64,000 nucleotides of DNA from an uncultured Pelagibacteraceae bacterium. Its GTDB lineage: Bacteria; Pseudomonadota; Alphaproteobacteria; Pelagibacterales; Pelagibacteraceae. Each line of letters opens with the position of its first letter. Position 1 is the stretch's first letter. Below are positions 11,216-21,566 of the stretch, one piece after another. Where the stretch lies: the NCBI GenBank assembly GCA_902601545.1, contig CACKNR010000001.1, positions 34,898 through 98,897 of the forward strand, given 5' to 3'. Made by a program: the position numbers and the translations under genes. Below the pieces are notes generated by a model, which worked only from the letters and a program-made list of their open reading frames with translations, ran no database searches and had not been told where the DNA came from.

Positions 11216-13288
11216 ATGACAAAGTATACGCTAGATAAATATAGAAATATCGGAATTATGGCACATATCGATGCCGGCAAAACAACTACTACTGAGAGAA
11301 TCTTATATTACACAGGAAAAAGTCATAAGATTGGGGAGGTGCATGACGGCGCGGCTACCATGGATTGGATGGAACAAGAACAAGAAAGAGGAATAACTAT
11401 TACTTCGGCTGCAACCACATGTTTTTGGAGAGATCATAGAATAAATATTATTGATACTCCGGGTCACGTCGATTTTACTATTGAAGTTGAAAGATCATTA
11501 AAAGTTCTTGATGGTGCTGTTGCTGTATTTGATGGTGTTGCTGGTGTTGAACCCCAATCCGAAACAGTTTGGAGACAGGCAGACAAATATAAAGTTCCAA
11601 GAATTTGTTTTGTAAATAAACTTGATAGAACAGGTGCAGATTTTTATCGATGCGTAGACATGATCAAAGAAAGACTTGGATGTAAACCTTTACCATTACA
11701 GCTACCAATCGGGTCTGAGTCTGAGCTAAAAGGAGTTATTGATTTAGTAAAGATGAAAGGAATAGTTTGGAAAAATGAAGATTTAGGGGCAAAGTTCGAA
11801 TACGTTGAAATTCCAAAAGATTTAAAAGATAAAGCCGATAAGTATAGAAAAGAATTAGTTGAAACAGCAGTAGAGGAAGATGAGAAACTCATGGAAGCTT
11901 ATCTGGATGGAAAGGAGCCTTCAGAATTAGATTTAATAAAATGCATAAGAAAAGGCACTTTATCTTTTAATTTTGTTCCAATTCTTACTGGATCAGCATT
12001 TAAAAATAAAGGAGTTCAGCCTTTGCTAGATGCCGTGATAGATTATTTACCAAGTCCAAGCGACTTAAAATCAATTGATGGTACAAAAGTCGGTTCTGAA
12101 GATAAAGTTACGATGAAATTTGATGAAAAAGAAAAGTTTTCTGCCTTAGCATTCAAGGTTGCTAATGATCCTTTTGTTGGTTCATTAACTTTTATAAGAA
12201 TATATTCTGGCACTTTGAATGCAGGTACATCAATTCTAAATTCATCCAAAGACAAAGATGAGAGAATAGGAAGAATGTTATTGATGCACGCTAACAGTAG
12301 GGAAGACATTAAATCTGCTACAGCAGGAGATATTGTTGCATTAGCTGGTTTGAAACATACTATAACAGGCCATACTTTATGTGATTCACAAAATCCAATA
12401 TTACTTGAACCAATGGAGTTTCCAGATCCGGTAATCGAAATTGCAGTTGAACCTAAAACAAAAGGGGATCAGGAAAAAATGGGTGAAGCATTAGCAAGAT
12501 TAGCAAAAGAAGACCCTTCCTTTAGAGTTTCATCTGATGAAGAGTCAGGACAAACTATAATCAAAGGAATGGGCGAACTACATTTAGATATAATTGTTGA
12601 CCGTATGAAAAGAGAATTTAAAGTTGAAGCAAATGTTGGAGCTCCTCAAGTAGCTTATAGAGAAACAATTCTTGGTAACTCTGAAGTAGAATATATTCAT
12701 AAAAAACAAAGTGGTGGCGCTGGGCAGTTTGCTAAAGTAAGACTTAGTGTAGAACCATTGGAAGCAGGTAAAGGTAGAGAAATAGAGAACCTTATTAAAG
12801 GTGGAGCTATTCCTAAAGAATATATCCCAGGTGTTGAAAAAGGTGTAGAGAGTGTTGCTGATAACGGAATTTTAGCTGGTTTCCCGATTATAGACTATAA
12901 AGTAAAGATATTAGATGGACTTCACCACGATGTTGATTCAAGTGTATTAGCTTTTGAAATTGCAAGCAGAACTTGCTTCAGAGAAGCTTGTCAAAAAGCT
13001 ACATTAAAATTATTAGAACCAATGATGAAAGTTGAAGTTGTAACTCCGGAGGAGTTTATGGGGGACGTAATTGGTGATTTAAATAGTAGAAGGGGTCAAG
13101 TAGGGTCTACAGAACCAAGAGGAAACGCAACAGCTATTAATGCAGTTGTCCCGTTAGCTAATATGTTTGGTTATATTAATAATCTTAGGTCTTCAACACA
13201 AGGAAGAGCACAATATACTATGCAATTTAGTCATTACGATAAAGTTCCTCAAAACGTACAAGACGAGGTAACAAAAAAGCTTGCTTAA
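11216..13288 (+). CDS. fusA: Elongation factor G
   Basis: A 690-residue translational GTPase that drives tRNA-mRNA translocation and, with RRF, ribosome recycling. G1 ([13 protein letters not shown]) is near the N-terminus, followed by the switch I region ([10 protein letters not shown]), G3 (DTPGHVDF) and G4 (NKLDR). The domain II-V motifs ([17 protein letters not shown] near the C-terminus) follow. In many bacteria tuf comes next, but here rpsJ starts 3 bases after the stop. Confidence 0.98.
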   Translation: MTKYTLDKYRNIGIMAHIDAGKTTTTERILYYTGKSHKIGEVHDGAATMDWMEQEQERGITITSAATTCFWRDHRINIIDTPGHVDFTIEVERSLKVLDGAVAVFDGVAGVEPQSETVWRQADKYKVPRICFVNKLDRTGADFYRCVDMIKERLGCKPLPLQLPIGSESELKGVIDLVKMKGIVWKNEDLGAKFEYVEIPKDLKDKADKYRKELVETAVEEDEKLMEAYLDGKEPSELDLIKCIRKGTLSFNFVPILTGSAFKNKGVQPLLDAVIDYLPSPSDLKSIDGTKVGSEDKVTMKFDEKEKFSALAFKVANDPFVGSLTFIRIYSGTLNAGTSILNSSKDKDERIGRMLLMHANSREDIKSATAGDIVALAGLKHTITGHTLCDSQNPILLEPMEFPDPVIEIAVEPKTKGDQEKMGEALARLAKEDPSFRVSSDEESGQTIIKGMGELHLDIIVDRMKREFKVEANVGAPQVAYRETILGNSEVEYIHKKQSGGAGQFAKVRLSVEPLEAGKGREIENLIKGGAIPKEYIPGVEKGVESVADNGILAGFPIIDYKVKILDGLHHDVDSSVLAFEIASRTCFREACQKATLKLLEPMMKVEVVTPEEFMGDVIGDLNSRRGQVGSTEPRGNATAINAVVPLANMFGYINNLRSSTQGRAQYTMQFSHYDKVPQNVQDEVTKKLA

Positions 13289-13291
13289 TTT

Positions 13292-13600
13292 ATGGAAAAT
13301 CAAAATATAAGAATACATTTAAAGGCGTATGATAATAAAATCTTAGATTTATCGACTGAGGAAATTGTTAATACAGCTAAAAGAACTGGAGCTCAAGTCA
13401 AAGGTCCAATTCCACTTCCTACTAGAATTGAGAGGTACACAGTTCTTAGATCACCTCACATCGATAAAAAAAGTAGAGAGCAATTTGAGTCTAGAACCCA
13501 TAAAAGACTAATAGATATTATAGAACCAACTCCACAAACTGTTGAAGCATTAATGAAACTTGATTTAGCTTCAGGAGTAGATATTGAAATAAAGATATAA
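13292..13600 (+). CDS. rpsJ: 30S ribosomal protein S10
   Basis: A 102-residue protein, standard length. It binds the 30S head and, as NusE, partners NusB in transcription antitermination. Signature segments are [42 protein letters not shown] and RTHKRLIDI. It opens the classical S10 operon order but is fused tightly to fusA upstream, so the str and S10 clusters probably share transcripts. Confidence 0.98.
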   Translation: MENQNIRIHLKAYDNKILDLSTEEIVNTAKRTGAQVKGPIPLPTRIERYTVLRSPHIDKKSREQFESRTHKRLIDIIEPTPQTVEALMKLDLASGVDIEIKI

Positions 13601-13604
13601 TTTT

Positions 13605-14309
13605 ATGAGCATAGGATTGATAGGAAAAAAAATTGGTATGACAAGAGAATTCATGGAAACAGGACAGTCTGTTCCAGTAACGGTAATTAAAGTCGAAAAA
13701 GGAAGAGTACTTGATGTCATTTCGAAAGAAAAAAGAGGATATAATGCAGTAAAAGTAGGTTTTTTTAAACTTAAAAATTCGAAGTTAACCAAACAAATGA
13801 AGGGTTACTTTTCAAAAAAAAACACAGAACCAAAAAGAATTTTGAAAGAATTTAGAGTTGAAAATAATGATCAATATAAAGAGGGTAATGAATTTGGTTT
13901 AGAGATTTTTAAAGATAAAAGATTTTTAGATGTCAGATCTAAAACTATTGGAAAAGGATTTGCTGGAGTAATGAAAAGATGGAATTTTGGTGGGCTAAGA
14001 GCGTCTCATGGTGTTTCAGTATCACATCGGTCTCATGGATCAACTGGACAAAGGCAGGATCCTGGAAAAGTCTTTAAGGGAAAAAAAATGGCTGGTCATA
14101 TGGGTGATAAATTAAGAACAATTTTAAATTTAGAAATTATAAAATCTGATTTAGAAAATGATCTTATTTATTTAAAAGGATCTATCCCAGGATCAAAAAA
14201 TTCCACAGTTTTGTTAAGGGGGTCAGTCAAAAACATTAGCAGAAAAACTATTAAAGAAAAACATGAGGCAAAAGTAAAAGCAGCAGCTGCCAAGAAAGGT
14301 AAAAAATAG
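13605..14309 (+). CDS. rplC: 50S ribosomal protein L3
   Basis: A 234-residue protein of the 23S rRNA 3' domain, close to the peptidyl-transferase centre. The L3 signature (GFAGVMKRWNFGG, SHGVSVSHRSHGSTGQRQDPGKVFKGKKMAGHMG) is clear at about residues 120-170. The C-terminus ends in an Ala/Lys-rich tail of roughly 18 residues beyond the conserved core. The stop abuts the rplD start directly. Confidence 0.97.
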   Translation: MSIGLIGKKIGMTREFMETGQSVPVTVIKVEKGRVLDVISKEKRGYNAVKVGFFKLKNSKLTKQMKGYFSKKNTEPKRILKEFRVENNDQYKEGNEFGLEIFKDKRFLDVRSKTIGKGFAGVMKRWNFGGLRASHGVSVSHRSHGSTGQRQDPGKVFKGKKMAGHMGDKLRTILNLEIIKSDLENDLIYLKGSIPGSKNSTVLLRGSVKNISRKTIKEKHEAKVKAAAAKKGKK

Positions 14310-14945
14310 ATGAAATTGCCACTTTTAAAAATAGATGGATCAAAAGGTGAAACTATTGAGATTTCAGATAAAATAGTAAATCTCAAAGTAAATTATAAGC
14401 TTATTAAATTTGTTATAGATTGGCAGCTAAATTTAGCAAAGCCGAGATTAGCAAAAACAAAACAAAGAAATCAAATTAGAGGCTCAACAAAAAAAATTAT
14501 TGCTCAAAAAGGAAGTGGTGGTGCGAGACATGCAAGTAAAAAAGCACCTCTGTTTGTTGGCGGGGGAATAGCTCACGGCCCTAAAGGAGCAGTTTATAAA
14601 ATAAAGAAAATTAATAAAAAGGTAAAAAAACTAGCTTTGGCACAAACATTATCGAAAAAAAATCTGGAAAAAAATTTGTTTATTTTATCAGATGTAAAAA
14701 AAGAGATTAAAAAAACAAAAGACTTTAATTCCTTTTTAGAAAAAAACAATCTTACAAATGTTTTAATAATCTCTGATAATGACTCATTAAATAATATCAA
14801 TAAATCTGCTAGGAATATAAAAAATGTTAAACTTATTAAAGATGAAGGAACGAATGTGTATGATTTATTTAAATATAAAAATATAATTATAACATCAACA
14901 TCTGCAAAAAAAATTCAAAATAGGATCCTAAATGAAAAAAATTAA
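14310..14945 (+). CDS. rplD: 50S ribosomal protein L4
   Basis: A 211-residue protein lining the exit tunnel. The extended loop (RNQIRGSTKKIIAQKGSGGARHASKKAP, LFVGGGIAHGPKG) at about residues 45-85 is well conserved. The C-terminal globular part is highly Lys/Asn-rich, in line with the base composition. In E. coli L4 attenuates the S10 operon; no leader of that kind could be seen here. It overlaps rplW by 14 bases. Confidence 0.96.
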   Translation: MKLPLLKIDGSKGETIEISDKIVNLKVNYKLIKFVIDWQLNLAKPRLAKTKQRNQIRGSTKKIIAQKGSGGARHASKKAPLFVGGGIAHGPKGAVYKIKKINKKVKKLALAQTLSKKNLEKNLFILSDVKKEIKKTKDFNSFLEKNNLTNVLIISDNDSLNNINKSARNIKNVKLIKDEGTNVYDLFKYKNIIITSTSAKKIQNRILNEKN

Positions 14946-15225
14946 TTACATTGACTCAATTATAAATCCAATAATTACTGAAAAAGCTACTACGTTGTCA
15001 GAGCAGAATAAGACAGTTTTTAAAGTACATGAAAAAGCAAACAAAAAAATAATAAAAAAAAATATCGAAAAATTATTTAAAGTTAATGTAATTAAAGTAA
15101 ATATTATTAATCAAAAAACTAAACTAAAAATGAAACAAGGAAGAAAATCTTATAAAACCGGATATAAAAAAGCTATTATAACTTTAAAAAAAGGACAAAG
15201 TATTGATTTAACTTCTGGAATTTAA
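14932..15225 (+). CDS. rplW: 50S ribosomal protein L23
   Basis: A 97-residue protein at the exit-tunnel rim, the docking site for trigger factor and SRP. The conserved start (IINPIITEKATTLSEQNKTVFKV) and the loop-containing core (KVNVIKVNIINQKTKLKMKQGRKSYKTGYKKAIITLKKGQ) match the family. The start codon lies inside the end of rplD, which suggests translational coupling. rplB follows after 3 bases. Confidence 0.95.
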   Translation: MKKINYIDSIINPIITEKATTLSEQNKTVFKVHEKANKKIIKKNIEKLFKVNVIKVNIINQKTKLKMKQGRKSYKTGYKKAIITLKKGQSIDLTSGI

Positions 15226-15228
15226 TTT

Positions 15229-16062
15229 ATGGCATTAAAGACTTTTAAACCTTACACAAAATCAACTAGAGGCACAGTTGTAATAGATAAAAGCACGCTA
15301 TGGAAGGGTGCTCCTTATAAACCTTTAACAAAAGGACAGAATTTTACTGGGGGAAGGAATAATTTTGGGAGAATTACATCTAGGCACATCGGTGGTGGGT
15401 CAAAACATAAGTATAGAATAATAGATTTTTTTAGAAAAAAGAAAAATATGCCAGCGACCGTAGAAAGAATAGAATATGATCCTAACAGAACGGCATATAT
15501 AGCTTTAATTTCTTACAAGGATAAAGAAAAATCTTACATCATTTGTCCCCAAGGTCTTAAAAAGGGAGATGTGGTGGAGTCTGGTAAGAATGTTGAAATT
15601 AAAACAGGAAATTCTTTGGAATTAAAAGATATTCCTCCAGGTACCTCTTTACATAATGTTGAACTTATTCCGGGTAACGGAGCAAAGTTAGCCAGGTCTG
15701 CAGGTTCGTCTGTTACATTATCAGGTTATGATGGTGATTACGCTATTTTAAAACTCTCATCAGGTGAAACTAGAAAAGTTAGCAGTGCTTGCTACGCTAC
15801 TATCGGTATAGTCTCAAATCCTGATCAAAAAAATATTAAAATTGGTAAAGCAGGAAGAAATAGATGGAGAGGAAAACGACCTCAAACGAGAGGTGTTGCA
15901 ATGAATCCAGTGGACCATCCTCATGGTGGAGGTGAGGGAAAAACATCTGGTGGAAGAAGTCCAGTTTCACCTTGGGGCCAATCTGCTAAAGGTCTAAAAA
16001 CAAGGCGTCCTAAAAGAAGTGATAAATTGATTATAACAAGAAGAAAGAAAAGGAATAAGTAA
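15229..16062 (+). CDS. rplB: 50S ribosomal protein L2
   Basis: A 277-residue protein needed for subunit association and peptidyl transfer. The C-terminal signature ([27 protein letters not shown]), including the conserved functional histidine, is intact. The N-terminal [16 protein letters not shown] motif and the SH3-like domain are also present. The length is typical. The stop overlaps the rpsS start by one base. Confidence 0.98.
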   Translation: MALKTFKPYTKSTRGTVVIDKSTLWKGAPYKPLTKGQNFTGGRNNFGRITSRHIGGGSKHKYRIIDFFRKKKNMPATVERIEYDPNRTAYIALISYKDKEKSYIICPQGLKKGDVVESGKNVEIKTGNSLELKDIPPGTSLHNVELIPGNGAKLARSAGSSVTLSGYDGDYAILKLSSGETRKVSSACYATIGIVSNPDQKNIKIGKAGRNRWRGKRPQTRGVAMNPVDHPHGGGEGKTSGGRSPVSPWGQSAKGLKTRRPKRSDKLIITRRKKRNK

Positions 16063-16379
16063 TGACGAGATCTATTTGGAAAGGACCCTTTGTTCACCCT
16101 AGTTTGCTAAAAAAAATAGATAAACTTAAGGATAAACCAAATAAAAAACCAATTAAGACATGGTCGAGAAACTCTACAATTATTCCAGACTTTGTTGGTC
16201 ATAGCTTTATGATACATAATGGAAAATCATTCATACCTATTACAATTTCAGAGGAGATGGTAGGTCATAAATTGGGAGAGTTTGCTCCTACTAGAACATT
16301 TAAAGGTCATACTCCAGCTGATAAAAAAGCTGCAGCTGCAACAGCTGATACAAAACCAGCTGCGGGAGATAAAAAATAA
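16062..16379 (+). CDS. rpsS: 30S ribosomal protein S19 with Ala/Lys-rich C-terminal tail
   Basis: A 105-residue protein of the 30S head that contacts S13 and the A-site finger. The core ([61 protein letters not shown]) is standard. About 13 residues longer than the usual 92, it ends in a low-complexity tail rich in Ala, Lys and Asp. The gene overlaps both neighbours by one base. Confidence 0.97.
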   Translation: MTRSIWKGPFVHPSLLKKIDKLKDKPNKKPIKTWSRNSTIIPDFVGHSFMIHNGKSFIPITISEEMVGHKLGEFAPTRTFKGHTPADKKAAAATADTKPAAGDKK

Positions 16380-16756
16380 TGGAAAAGAATAATTTACAAG
16401 TTAAAGCGATAAATAAGAATGTTAGAACAAGCCCTAGGAAACTTTCCTTAGTGTGTAATTATATTAAAGGAAAAAAAGCAGACATCGCTCTAAGAGATTT
16501 GGAATTTACTAGAAAAAAAGTAGCCAAAGATGTTAGTAAAACTGTAAAATCAGCAATTGCTAACGCTGAAAACAATTATCAATTTGATATAGATAATTTA
16601 TTTGTAAAAGAGGCATATGTAGGTAAATCCTTAGTGATGAAAAGGTTTAGACCTCGAGCAAAAGGACGAGCAAGTCCAATTAAAAAACCATTTAGCAGAG
16701 TAACGATTATACTTGAAGAAAAAAAAGTTAAAAAAGAATTAAAGGTAAAAAAATAA
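16379..16756 (+). CDS. rplV: 50S ribosomal protein L22
   Basis: A 125-residue tunnel protein. The conserved [28 protein letters not shown] start and the beta-hairpin/signature region near the C-terminus ([25 protein letters not shown]) are present. A Lys-rich stretch ends the protein. It is translationally coupled to rpsS and rpsC by one-base overlaps. Confidence 0.97.
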   Translation: MEKNNLQVKAINKNVRTSPRKLSLVCNYIKGKKADIALRDLEFTRKKVAKDVSKTVKSAIANAENNYQFDIDNLFVKEAYVGKSLVMKRFRPRAKGRASPIKKPFSRVTIILEEKKVKKELKVKK

Positions 16757-17442
16757 TGGGACAAAAAATTAATCCAATTGGTTTAAGACTAGGTATAAAT
16801 AGAGGTTGGGATTCAACATGGTTTGCCAAAAAAAAAGATTTTGGTAAATACTTAATTGAGGACTTTAAAATAAGAAATTATATAAAAAAAAATATTACTA
16901 ATTCTGGTGTTTCAGAAATAATTATAGAGAGATCTTCAAAAAAATGCACAGTTTCAATTCATACATCCAGGCCAGGTTTCGTTATCGGAAAAAAAGGAGC
17001 AGATATTGAAAAAATAAAGAAAAATATAATGAAAATTACTGATAGTGAGGTTAATGTTAATATCAAAGAAATAAAAAAACCTGAGTTAAACTCGAGTCTA
17101 GTAGCAGAAAATATCGCACAGCAATTAGTTAAAAGAGTTGCATACAGAAGAGCGATGAAGAGAGCAATGCAATCAGCAATGAGATTAAATGCAAAAGGTA
17201 TTAAAGTAATGCTAAGTGGAAGACTTGCAGGGAATGAGATCGCCAGAACAGAATGGTTAAGAGAGGGTAGTATACCATCTCACACATTAAGAGCAGATAT
17301 TGATTATGGGTTTGCCGAAGCTTTAACAACTTATGGAATAATAGGTGTCAAAGTATGGATTTATAAAGGCGAGCTTATGGCTAAAGATGTTGAAAAAGAG
17401 AAAAAAGAAAGGGTGAAAAATGCTTCAACCGGTCAGAACTAA
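16756..17442 (+). CDS. rpsC: 30S ribosomal protein S3
   Basis: A 228-residue protein with a KH domain ([20 protein letters not shown], about residues 74-95) at the mRNA entry site. The C-terminal signature region ([38 protein letters not shown]) is strongly conserved. The end overlaps rplP by 23 bases in another frame, one of the longer overlaps in the block. Confidence 0.98.
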   Translation: MGQKINPIGLRLGINRGWDSTWFAKKKDFGKYLIEDFKIRNYIKKNITNSGVSEIIIERSSKKCTVSIHTSRPGFVIGKKGADIEKIKKNIMKITDSEVNVNIKEIKKPELNSSLVAENIAQQLVKRVAYRRAMKRAMQSAMRLNAKGIKVMLSGRLAGNEIARTEWLREGSIPSHTLRADIDYGFAEALTTYGIIGVKVWIYKGELMAKDVEKEKKERVKNASTGQN

Positions 17443-17824
17443 ATTTAGAAAAGCTTTTAAAGGTAGAATACACGGCTCAGCAACCAGAGCAGTAAAACTT
17501 AATTATGGTCAATTTGGATTAAAGGCTTTAGAACCTGAAAGAATTATCGGAAAACAAATAGAAGCTGCCCGTGTTGCTCTAACAAGATATATGAAAAGAA
17601 CTGGTAAAGTTTGGACAAGAATTTTTCCGAATATTCCAGTTTCAAAAAAACCTACTGAAGTTAGGATGGGAAAAGGAAAAGGCTCTCCAGAGTATTATGC
17701 TTGTAGGGTAAAGCCAGGAAGAATAATATTTGAAATAGATGGTGTGAGCGAAGAAGTAGCGAGGGAGGCACTTTATAAAGCCTCAGCAAAATTACCTATT
17801 AAAACTAAATTTATAAAGAGATAA
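17420..17824 (+). CDS. rplP: 50S ribosomal protein L16
   Basis: A 134-residue protein contacting tRNA at the A site. The start [16 protein letters not shown] matches the family, which supports the ATG inside rpsC. Conserved segments include [53 protein letters not shown] and the C-terminal [10 protein letters not shown]. It is followed 2 bases later by rpmC. Confidence 0.97.
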   Translation: MLQPVRTKFRKAFKGRIHGSATRAVKLNYGQFGLKALEPERIIGKQIEAARVALTRYMKRTGKVWTRIFPNIPVSKKPTEVRMGKGKGSPEYYACRVKPGRIIFEIDGVSEEVAREALYKASAKLPIKTKFIKR

Positions 17825-17826
17825 TT

Positions 17827-18015
17827 ATGGCTAATAAAAAAGAAGATAAAAAATTAACTAATGATCAAGCTGAAAAAAAAATAATGAGTTTAAAAAAAGA
17901 TTTATTTAATATTAGATTTAAAAAAATTAATAACCAAATCACAAATCCAGCTCAATACAATCAGATTAAAAAAAGTATTGCAAGACTATACACAACTATT
18001 AAAGGCAACAAATGA
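17827..18015 (+). CDS. rpmC: 50S ribosomal protein L29
   Basis: A 62-residue two-helix protein near the tunnel exit. The pattern [39 protein letters not shown] fits L29 (L-F-N-L-R-F, then the IARI/IKT helix) and its position between rplP and rpsQ is canonical. The N-terminal dozen residues are Lys-rich and divergent. It overlaps rpsQ by 4 bases (ATGA). Confidence 0.92.
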   Translation: MANKKEDKKLTNDQAEKKIMSLKKDLFNIRFKKINNQITNPAQYNQIKKSIARLYTTIKGNK

Positions 18016-18239
18016 CTAAAAAAATACTAAAAGGAACCGTTACAAGTGCAAAAAATGATAAAACAATTGTGGTAGAAGTTGTAAGAAAATTTAAGCACCC
18101 TTTTTATGAAAAGGTAATAAGAAGATCAAAAAAATACCATGCACATGATGAAAAAAATAAGTTTAAATTAGGTGAAAAGGTTTCAATTGCCGAATGCAAA
18201 CCCTATTCGAAGAAAAAAACGTGGCAGGTTATAGAATAA
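18012..18239 (+). CDS. rpsQ: 30S ribosomal protein S17
   Basis: A 75-residue OB-fold protein, a primary 16S rRNA binder. The features [43 protein letters not shown] and [18 protein letters not shown] are those of S17. It is a little shorter than the usual 80-85 residues. The TAA shares a base with the rplN ATG. Confidence 0.95.
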   Translation: MTKKILKGTVTSAKNDKTIVVEVVRKFKHPFYEKVIRRSKKYHAHDEKNKFKLGEKVSIAECKPYSKKKTWQVIE

Positions 18240-18607
18240 TGATACAAATTCAAACAGAACTTACAGTAGCGGATAATACAGGAGCTAAAAGAGTCGAGTG
18301 TATCAAAGTACTAGGTGGTTCAAAAAGAAGATATGCATCTATAGGCGATATAATAGTTATTAGTGTGAAGGACGCGATACCTAAAGGCAAAGTAAAAAAA
18401 GGAGCTGTTCATAAAGCTGTAGTTGTGAGAACAAGAAAAGAAATTTTTAGAAACGACGGATCAAAAGTACAATTTGATAACAACGCTGTAGTTTTAACAG
18501 ATGATAAAGGTGAACCCATTGGTACAAGAATTTTTGGTCCAGTTACAAGAGAGCTAAGAACAAAAGGGCATACCAAAATAATTTCTCTTGCCCCGGAGGT
18601 TTTATAA
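18239..18607 (+). CDS. rplN: 50S ribosomal protein L14
   Basis: A 122-residue protein at the subunit interface. The start [27 protein letters not shown] is the canonical one. A frame open 45 bases upstream only adds residues encoded inside rpsQ and was discarded. The C-terminal [13 protein letters not shown] and [10 protein letters not shown] are conserved. The gene overlaps the rpsQ stop by one base. Confidence 0.98.
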   Translation: MIQIQTELTVADNTGAKRVECIKVLGGSKRRYASIGDIIVISVKDAIPKGKVKKGAVHKAVVVRTRKEIFRNDGSKVQFDNNAVVLTDDKGEPIGTRIFGPVTRELRTKGHTKIISLAPEVL

Positions 18608-18608
18608 A

Positions 18609-18866
18609 ATGATTTTAAAAAAAGGAACTCAAGTTAAAATAATTGCTGGAAAAGACAAAGGAAAATCTGGAGAGATCTTAGAATTGAACAGAAAGCTAGA
18701 TAAAGTTAAAGTTAAATCAGTAAATATTGTTAAAAAACATTTAAAACCAACAAAAGAAAATAAGGGTGGAATTATCTCAAAAGAAAGCTTTATACATCAA
18801 TCCAATGTTAAAAATATTGTTACAAAGACAGACAAAAAAGAAAAAAAGACTGTAGGTAAAAAATGA
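18609..18866 (+). CDS. rplX: 50S ribosomal protein L24 (short form)
   Basis: An 85-residue KOW-domain protein that initiates 50S assembly. The KOW motif (KKGTQVKIIAGKDKGKSGEILELNR) begins near residue 4, followed by VKSVNIVKKHLKP. It is about 20 residues shorter than the typical 104. The C-terminal part after the KESFIHQSNVKNI region is reduced and Lys-rich. The start at 18609 was chosen because upstream codons overlap rplN and do not resemble L24. Confidence 0.94.
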   Translation: MILKKGTQVKIIAGKDKGKSGEILELNRKLDKVKVKSVNIVKKHLKPTKENKGGIISKESFIHQSNVKNIVTKTDKKEKKTVGKK

Positions 18867-19414
18867 CACCAAGATTAAAAACTGCTTATGAGAAAGATAT
18901 CGTGACAAAATTAATGGGAAAACTATCTTTAAAAAATAAACATGAAGTCCCTAAAATTAATAAAATTATTTTGAATATGGGCTTAGGAGAGGACGCTGCA
19001 GATAATAAAAAATTAAAAGCATGTTCTGAAGATTTAGCTCTTATAAGCGGACAAAAGCCAGTCACTACAAAATTTAAAAAATCGATATCAAACTTTAAAA
19101 CTAGAAAAGGTTCAAATGCCGGGATAAAGGTGACTTTAAGATCTTATAAAATGTATGAATTTATAGATAGATTAGTTAATATAGCTTTACCAAGAATTAA
19201 GGATTTTAGAGGCTTGTCTTCAAAAGGCGTTGATGATTCGTGTAATTATTCATTTGGCATTAAAGAACATATAATTTTTCCAGAAATAAATTTCGATAAA
19301 GTTGATAAAATAAGAGGTTTGGATGTAACTATAGTTACTTCAAGCAAAAATAAAATAGGCACAATTGAACTTTTAAAAGAATTTAATTTTCCAATAAACG
19401 ATAAAAAAAACTGA
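18863..19414 (+). CDS. rplE: 50S ribosomal protein L5
   Basis: A 183-residue protein binding 5S rRNA and contacting P-site tRNA. The motifs [56 protein letters not shown] and [23 protein letters not shown] are characteristic. A 4-base ATGA overlap couples it to rplX; rpsN follows after 7 bases. Confidence 0.98.
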   Translation: MTPRLKTAYEKDIVTKLMGKLSLKNKHEVPKINKIILNMGLGEDAADNKKLKACSEDLALISGQKPVTTKFKKSISNFKTRKGSNAGIKVTLRSYKMYEFIDRLVNIALPRIKDFRGLSSKGVDDSCNYSFGIKEHIIFPEINFDKVDKIRGLDVTIVTSSKNKIGTIELLKEFNFPINDKKN

Positions 19415-19421
19415 GGTAAAT

Positions 19422-19727
19422 ATGGCAAAAATAAGCGCAATACAAAAAAATTTGAAAAGAATAAAACTTGCTAAAAGGTATGCAAAGAAAAGAGCAGCCT
19501 TAAAGAAAATAATTAATAATAAAAAATTAGAACTTTCTGAAAGATTTGAGGCTCAACTGAAATTAAACAAATTACCGAAAAATTCATCTAAAATAAGAAT
19601 TAGAAACAGATGTGAAATTTCTGGAAGACCTCATGGAGTTTACAGAAAATTAAAAATATCAAGAATAGCACTAAGGGACATGGCATCCTCTGGTAAAATT
19701 CCTGGAATAACAAAATCAAGTTGGTAG
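19422..19727 (+). CDS. rpsN: 30S ribosomal protein S14 (zinc-independent form)
   Basis: A 101-residue long-form S14 without the paired CxxC zinc ligands; only a single Cys occurs in the [28 protein letters not shown] signature. It ends GITKSSW, the usual C-terminus. It assembles into the 30S head. The stop codon overlaps a strong AGGAGG ribosome-binding sequence (19726-19731) for rpsH. Confidence 0.97.
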   Translation: MAKISAIQKNLKRIKLAKRYAKKRAALKKIINNKKLELSERFEAQLKLNKLPKNSSKIRIRNRCEISGRPHGVYRKLKISRIALRDMASSGKIPGITKSSW

Positions 19728-19734
19728 GAGGATT

Positions 19735-20133
19735 ATGGCATTTACAGACCCGATAGGAGATATGTTTTCAAGAATCAGAAATGGACAAATGAGATCTTTA
19801 AACTCAATTGTTGTGCCATCATCAAATTTTAGAAAAAATATCTTAGAAATTTTAAAAAATGAAGGTTATATAAAAGATTTTTTTATTGAGAAAACAGAAA
19901 ATAATAAAATTAGCTTAAAAATATCTCTTAAGTATTATGAAGGATTTCCTGTAATTAAGGAGATAAGAAGAATTTCAAAACCAGGCAGAAGAGTATACTC
20001 AAGAGCAACAAGTATTCCAAAAGTGATGAACGGTTTAGGTTTAGCAATTCTCTCAACACCAAAAGGAGTGATGAGTGACGCTGAAGCGAGGAAAAACAAT
20101 GTGGGTGGGGAAATAATTTGTAGGGTATTTTAA
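19735..20133 (+). CDS. rpsH: 30S ribosomal protein S8
   Basis: A 132-residue 16S rRNA binding protein. In E. coli it also represses the spc operon. The start (FTDPIGDMFSRIRNGQ) and C-terminal signature (KPGRRVYS, LGLAILSTPKGVMSDAEARKNNVGGEIICRVF) are intact. It has the clearest Shine-Dalgarno sequence in this block (AGGAGG, 3 bases before ATG, an unusually short spacing). The stop overlaps the rplF start by one base. Confidence 0.98.
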   Translation: MAFTDPIGDMFSRIRNGQMRSLNSIVVPSSNFRKNILEILKNEGYIKDFFIEKTENNKISLKISLKYYEGFPVIKEIRRISKPGRRVYSRATSIPKVMNGLGLAILSTPKGVMSDAEARKNNVGGEIICRVF

Positions 20134-20675
20134 TGTCTAAAATTGGTAAAAAAAATATAATTATTCCTAAAGAGTCTTCAATAAAAATCGAAGGTTCTAA
20201 TTTAACTATATCTGGACCAAAAGGAACAAAAAAATTAACTATTAATGATAAAATATTTTCATCTAAACTTGTTGAAGGTAAATTTGAACTGAAGCCATTA
20301 GAAAAAAAAATTGATAAAAAAACATCAATAATGTGGGGTACATTTAGAAGTTTGGTTAATAACGCTGTCACGGGTGTTTCTGCTGGGCATGAAAAAATTT
20401 TAGAATTAAGCGGTGTTGGTTTTAGAGCAAATCTTAAAGGGAATATATTAAATCTTCAAATTGGATTTAGCCATGATGTTAATTTTAATATACCAAAAGA
20501 GATTAAAATTAGTGTTGAAAAACAAACCACAATTAAAATAAGTGGAGTAGATAAGGAACTTGTGTCTAAAGTCGCAGCAGATATTAAAAATTTGAAACCT
20601 GTTGAGCCTTATAAAGCGAAAGGAATTAAAGAAAAGGGTCAATACGTTTTAAGAAAAGAGGGAAAAAAGAAATAA
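20133..20675 (+). CDS. rplF: 50S ribosomal protein L6
   Basis: A 180-residue protein near the sarcin-ricin loop. Both L6 repeats can be followed: the first with PKGTKKLTINDK, the second with GVGFRANLKGNILNLQIGFSHDV. The C-terminal signature PVEPYKAKGIKEKGQYVLRKEGKKK is complete. One-base overlaps on both sides tie it to rpsH and rplR. Confidence 0.97.
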   Translation: MSKIGKKNIIIPKESSIKIEGSNLTISGPKGTKKLTINDKIFSSKLVEGKFELKPLEKKIDKKTSIMWGTFRSLVNNAVTGVSAGHEKILELSGVGFRANLKGNILNLQIGFSHDVNFNIPKEIKISVEKQTTIKISGVDKELVSKVAADIKNLKPVEPYKAKGIKEKGQYVLRKEGKKK

Positions 20676-21028
20676 TGAAAAAAATTAATAGTAAGGATAA
20701 AAGAAAAATTAGAAATAGGAAAAAACTCAAATCAGTTAATTTAGGAAGATTTCGAATTTCTGTTTCTAAGTCAATAAATAATTTATCTGCACAAATAATT
20801 GATGATGAAAAAAAACGAACTTTAGTATCTGTTTCGTCAATAGAAAAAGAACTTAAACAAAAAAAGTTAAAAAAAATGGAAAAGTCTATAATTTTAGGAG
20901 AGATTTTAGCAAAAAGAGCTAAAGAAAAAAATATCACACAAGTTTATTTTGATAGAGGCGCCCATAAGTATCACGGTAGAGTAAAAAATTTTGCAGAAAC
21001 ATTGAGAAAGAATGGATTAAAATTTTAA
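20675..21028 (+). CDS. rplR: 50S ribosomal protein L18
   Basis: A 117-residue 5S rRNA binding protein. The N-terminal basic region is very Lys-rich, followed by [31 protein letters not shown] and the C-terminal signature [31 protein letters not shown]. Family identity rests mostly on that C-terminal half and on the position between rplF and rpsE. Confidence 0.96.
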   Translation: MKKINSKDKRKIRNRKKLKSVNLGRFRISVSKSINNLSAQIIDDEKKRTLVSVSSIEKELKQKKLKKMEKSIILGEILAKRAKEKNITQVYFDRGAHKYHGRVKNFAETLRKNGLKF

Positions 21029-21029
21029 T

Positions 21030-21566
21030 ATGATAGAAAATAATAAAAAAACTGAAAATTTAAGAGAAAAAAGTGATATCAAGGAAAAATTGGTAGCAAT
21101 AAATAGAATTACTAAAGTAGTTAAGGGAGGAAGAAGATTTGGTTTTGCAGCATTAGTTGTTGTTGGAAATCAAAAAGGTTCTATAGGTATTGGTCAAGGA
21201 AAGTCAAAACAAGTTCCAGATGCAATTAAAAAAGCTACTGAAGTAGCTAAAAGAAATTTAATTAAGATACCTCTAAAGGAGGGAAGAACATTACATCATG
21301 ACGTAAAGGGAAAAAACGGCTCTGGGAAAGTCTTTTTAAGAGCTGCTCCTGCTGGTACGGGTATTATCGCAGGTGGAGCAATAAGATCTGTTTGTGAGGT
21401 ATTAGGCATCCAAGATGTTGTTGCTAAATCACTGGGATCAGCAAATCCACACAATGTTCTTAAAGCTTGTGTTAATGGATTGAAATCTCAAAATTCGCCA
21501 AAAATTCTCTCTGCGATTAGGGGAAAAAAAATTTCTGAAATAATTGTAAAAAGAGAGGCTAAATAG
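21030..21566 (+). CDS. rpsE: 30S ribosomal protein S5
   Basis: A 178-residue protein of the decoding region and mRNA entry channel. The double-stranded RNA-binding signature ([50 protein letters not shown]) and the second domain ([44 protein letters not shown]) are clear. The stop is followed immediately by rplO, so the rpmD (L30) gene usually found at this point is absent. Confidence 0.98.
   Translation: MIENNKKTENLREKSDIKEKLVAINRITKVVKGGRRFGFAALVVVGNQKGSIGIGQGKSKQVPDAIKKATEVAKRNLIKIPLKEGRTLHHDVKGKNGSGKVFLRAAPAGTGIIAGGAIRSVCEVLGIQDVVAKSLGSANPHNVLKACVNGLKSQNSPKILSAIRGKKISEIIVKREAK

Noticed and set aside
19955..20371. 138-codon minus-strand frame across rpsH and rplF
   Set aside because: Antisense to two conserved ribosomal genes; Leu/Phe/Ser-rich as expected from reverse-reading Lys-rich AT-rich coding DNA.
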